A program made the position numbers and the translations under genes. Source: Halovivax asiaticus JCM 14624 (GTDB taxonomy: Archaea > Halobacteriota > Halobacteria > Halobacteriales > Natrialbaceae). From it: a DNA stretch of 64,000 nt. Shown one piece after another: positions 63,539-64,000 of this stretch. The stretch is from positions 396,304 through 460,303 of the forward strand of contig NZ_AOIQ01000021.1 of NCBI RefSeq assembly GCF_000337515.1. Reading direction: 5' to 3'. Within the stretch, counting starts at the first letter, position 1, and every line of letters starts with the position of its first letter. The notes beneath the pieces are model-generated. The model was not told the DNA's origin, made no database searches, and saw only the letters and a list, made by a program, of their open reading frames with translations.

Positions 63539-64000
63539 TCAGTCCGCCTCTGCTGGATCGACCACAGACTGAGCCTCGATATCGACGCCGACCCGATCAC
63601 AATCCGCAGCGAGCGGACAGGCCTCGGGGCCATCGAGGCACGCTGGCTTGCGAGCACTGCAGTACTCGCGGCCGAACTGGATCATCGCGGTGTGACCGAA
63701 GCCGCACTTCGGGCCCGGGACGGCCGCTTCGAGCGCCTCGCGGACCCCTTCGTGATCCGCTTCGGGTGGGGCGATGCCGAGCCGGCGACTGATCCGGTGG
63801 ACGTGCGTATCGACGGGAAAGACTCCGTCCTGCCCACCGGCGAAGAGCAACACGCAGTCGGCAGTCTTCGGCCCGACGCCGTGGACGGACAGGAGTTCGT
63901 CTCTGACCGTGGCCGGTTCCGTTTCTCTGACGTACGCGTCGAACGCAGTCTCCGCTCCGAACTCTGAGCGAACCCACTCGGCCGCTTCCTGGATCATCCG
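63539..64000 (-). CDS. nth: Endonuclease III (partial, N-terminus outside the window)
   Basis: The 153 visible residues are the C-terminal part of an HhH-GPD DNA glycosylase. They include the helix-hairpin-helix LLSVHGVGPKTADCVLL with the catalytic Lys, the catalytic Asp in FPVDTHVHRISRRLG, and four cysteines near the end for the [4Fe-4S] cluster (C-x6-C-x6-C-x5-C). The middle gap is 4 longer than in E. coli Nth. The enzyme removes oxidised pyrimidines and nicks the abasic site. The frame stays open to the right edge. Confidence 0.92.
   Translation of the reverse strand, partial: RMIQEAAEWVRSEFGAETAFDAYVRETEPATVRDELLSVHGVGPKTADCVLLFAGGQDGVFPVDTHVHRISRRLGIAPPEADHEGVREALEAAVPGPKCGFGHTAMIQFGREYCSARKPACLDGPEACPLAADCDRVGVDIEAQSVVDPAEAD

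Overview
The window is chromosomal DNA from a haloarchaeon (class Halobacteria). The support is a GC-rich sequence, very acidic proteins, short or leaderless promoters with TATA boxes about 25-30 nt before start codons, an archaeal S10/spc ribosomal operon containing rnp1, S4e, L32e and L19e, diphthine synthase, HalOD1 and bacterio-opsin-activator type regulators, DUF7289-like surface proteins, and haloarchaeal gas vesicle genes. I do not assign a genus.

Layout. 1-4.8 kb holds housekeeping and accessory genes: RidA, DphB, an MFS transporter, a Tat-exported copper nitrite reductase, a thiamine-binding-type small protein and a HalOD1 protein. 5.1-12.6 kb is a type I restriction-modification locus (hsdM, hsdS, hsdR) with a YgjP-type metallopeptidase. 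It is interrupted between hsdS and hsdR by a cassette carrying a conserved promoter, a structured leader and a small zinc-binding protein gene. A diverged second copy of that cassette lies at 62.9-63.5 kb. 12.9-14.4 kb carries a zinc-ribbon membrane protein and a tRNA-Gly(GCC) flanked by two palindromic fragments of its own 3' end. 14.7-29.2 kb is a SPOUT methyltransferase followed by the ribosomal protein operon from L3 to L15 and secY, with almost all genes overlapping or 2-8 nt apart. 29.3-36.8 kb is electron transport (HiPIP, a four-cluster Fe-S subunit, a cytochrome oxidase with fused subunits I+III, subunit II and subunit IV) and adenylate kinase.

37.0-44.2 kb holds three same-strand surface proteins with pilin-like N-terminal anchors, two of them with von Willebrand A domains. 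44.4-51.2 kb is a mixed set: a TrkA-type protein, an orphan DNA methyltransferase, a glutathionyl-hydroquinone-reductase-like protein, a MaoC hydratase, an HTH-10 regulator, a HAD phosphatase and a MutS-like ATPase. 52.2-57.4 kb is a compact gas vesicle cluster, gvpFG-x-JKLM on the minus strand diverging from gvpAO. It contains the eight genes known to be essential for vesicles in Halobacterium plus one 280-residue protein I cannot name. 57.4-64 kb has a CHY zinc finger protein, a membrane-tethered two-wHTH regulator, the termination factor aCPSF1, a PH-domain protein, the second cassette copy and the C-terminal part of endonuclease III.

The strongest candidates for something new are four. 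The first is the duplicated promoter/leader/zinc-protein cassette. The second is the alternating inverted motif array in front of hsdR. The third is the pair of palindromes built from tRNA-Gly ends. The fourth is the unassigned gas vesicle protein. All readings are from the sequence by eye; no database search was run.
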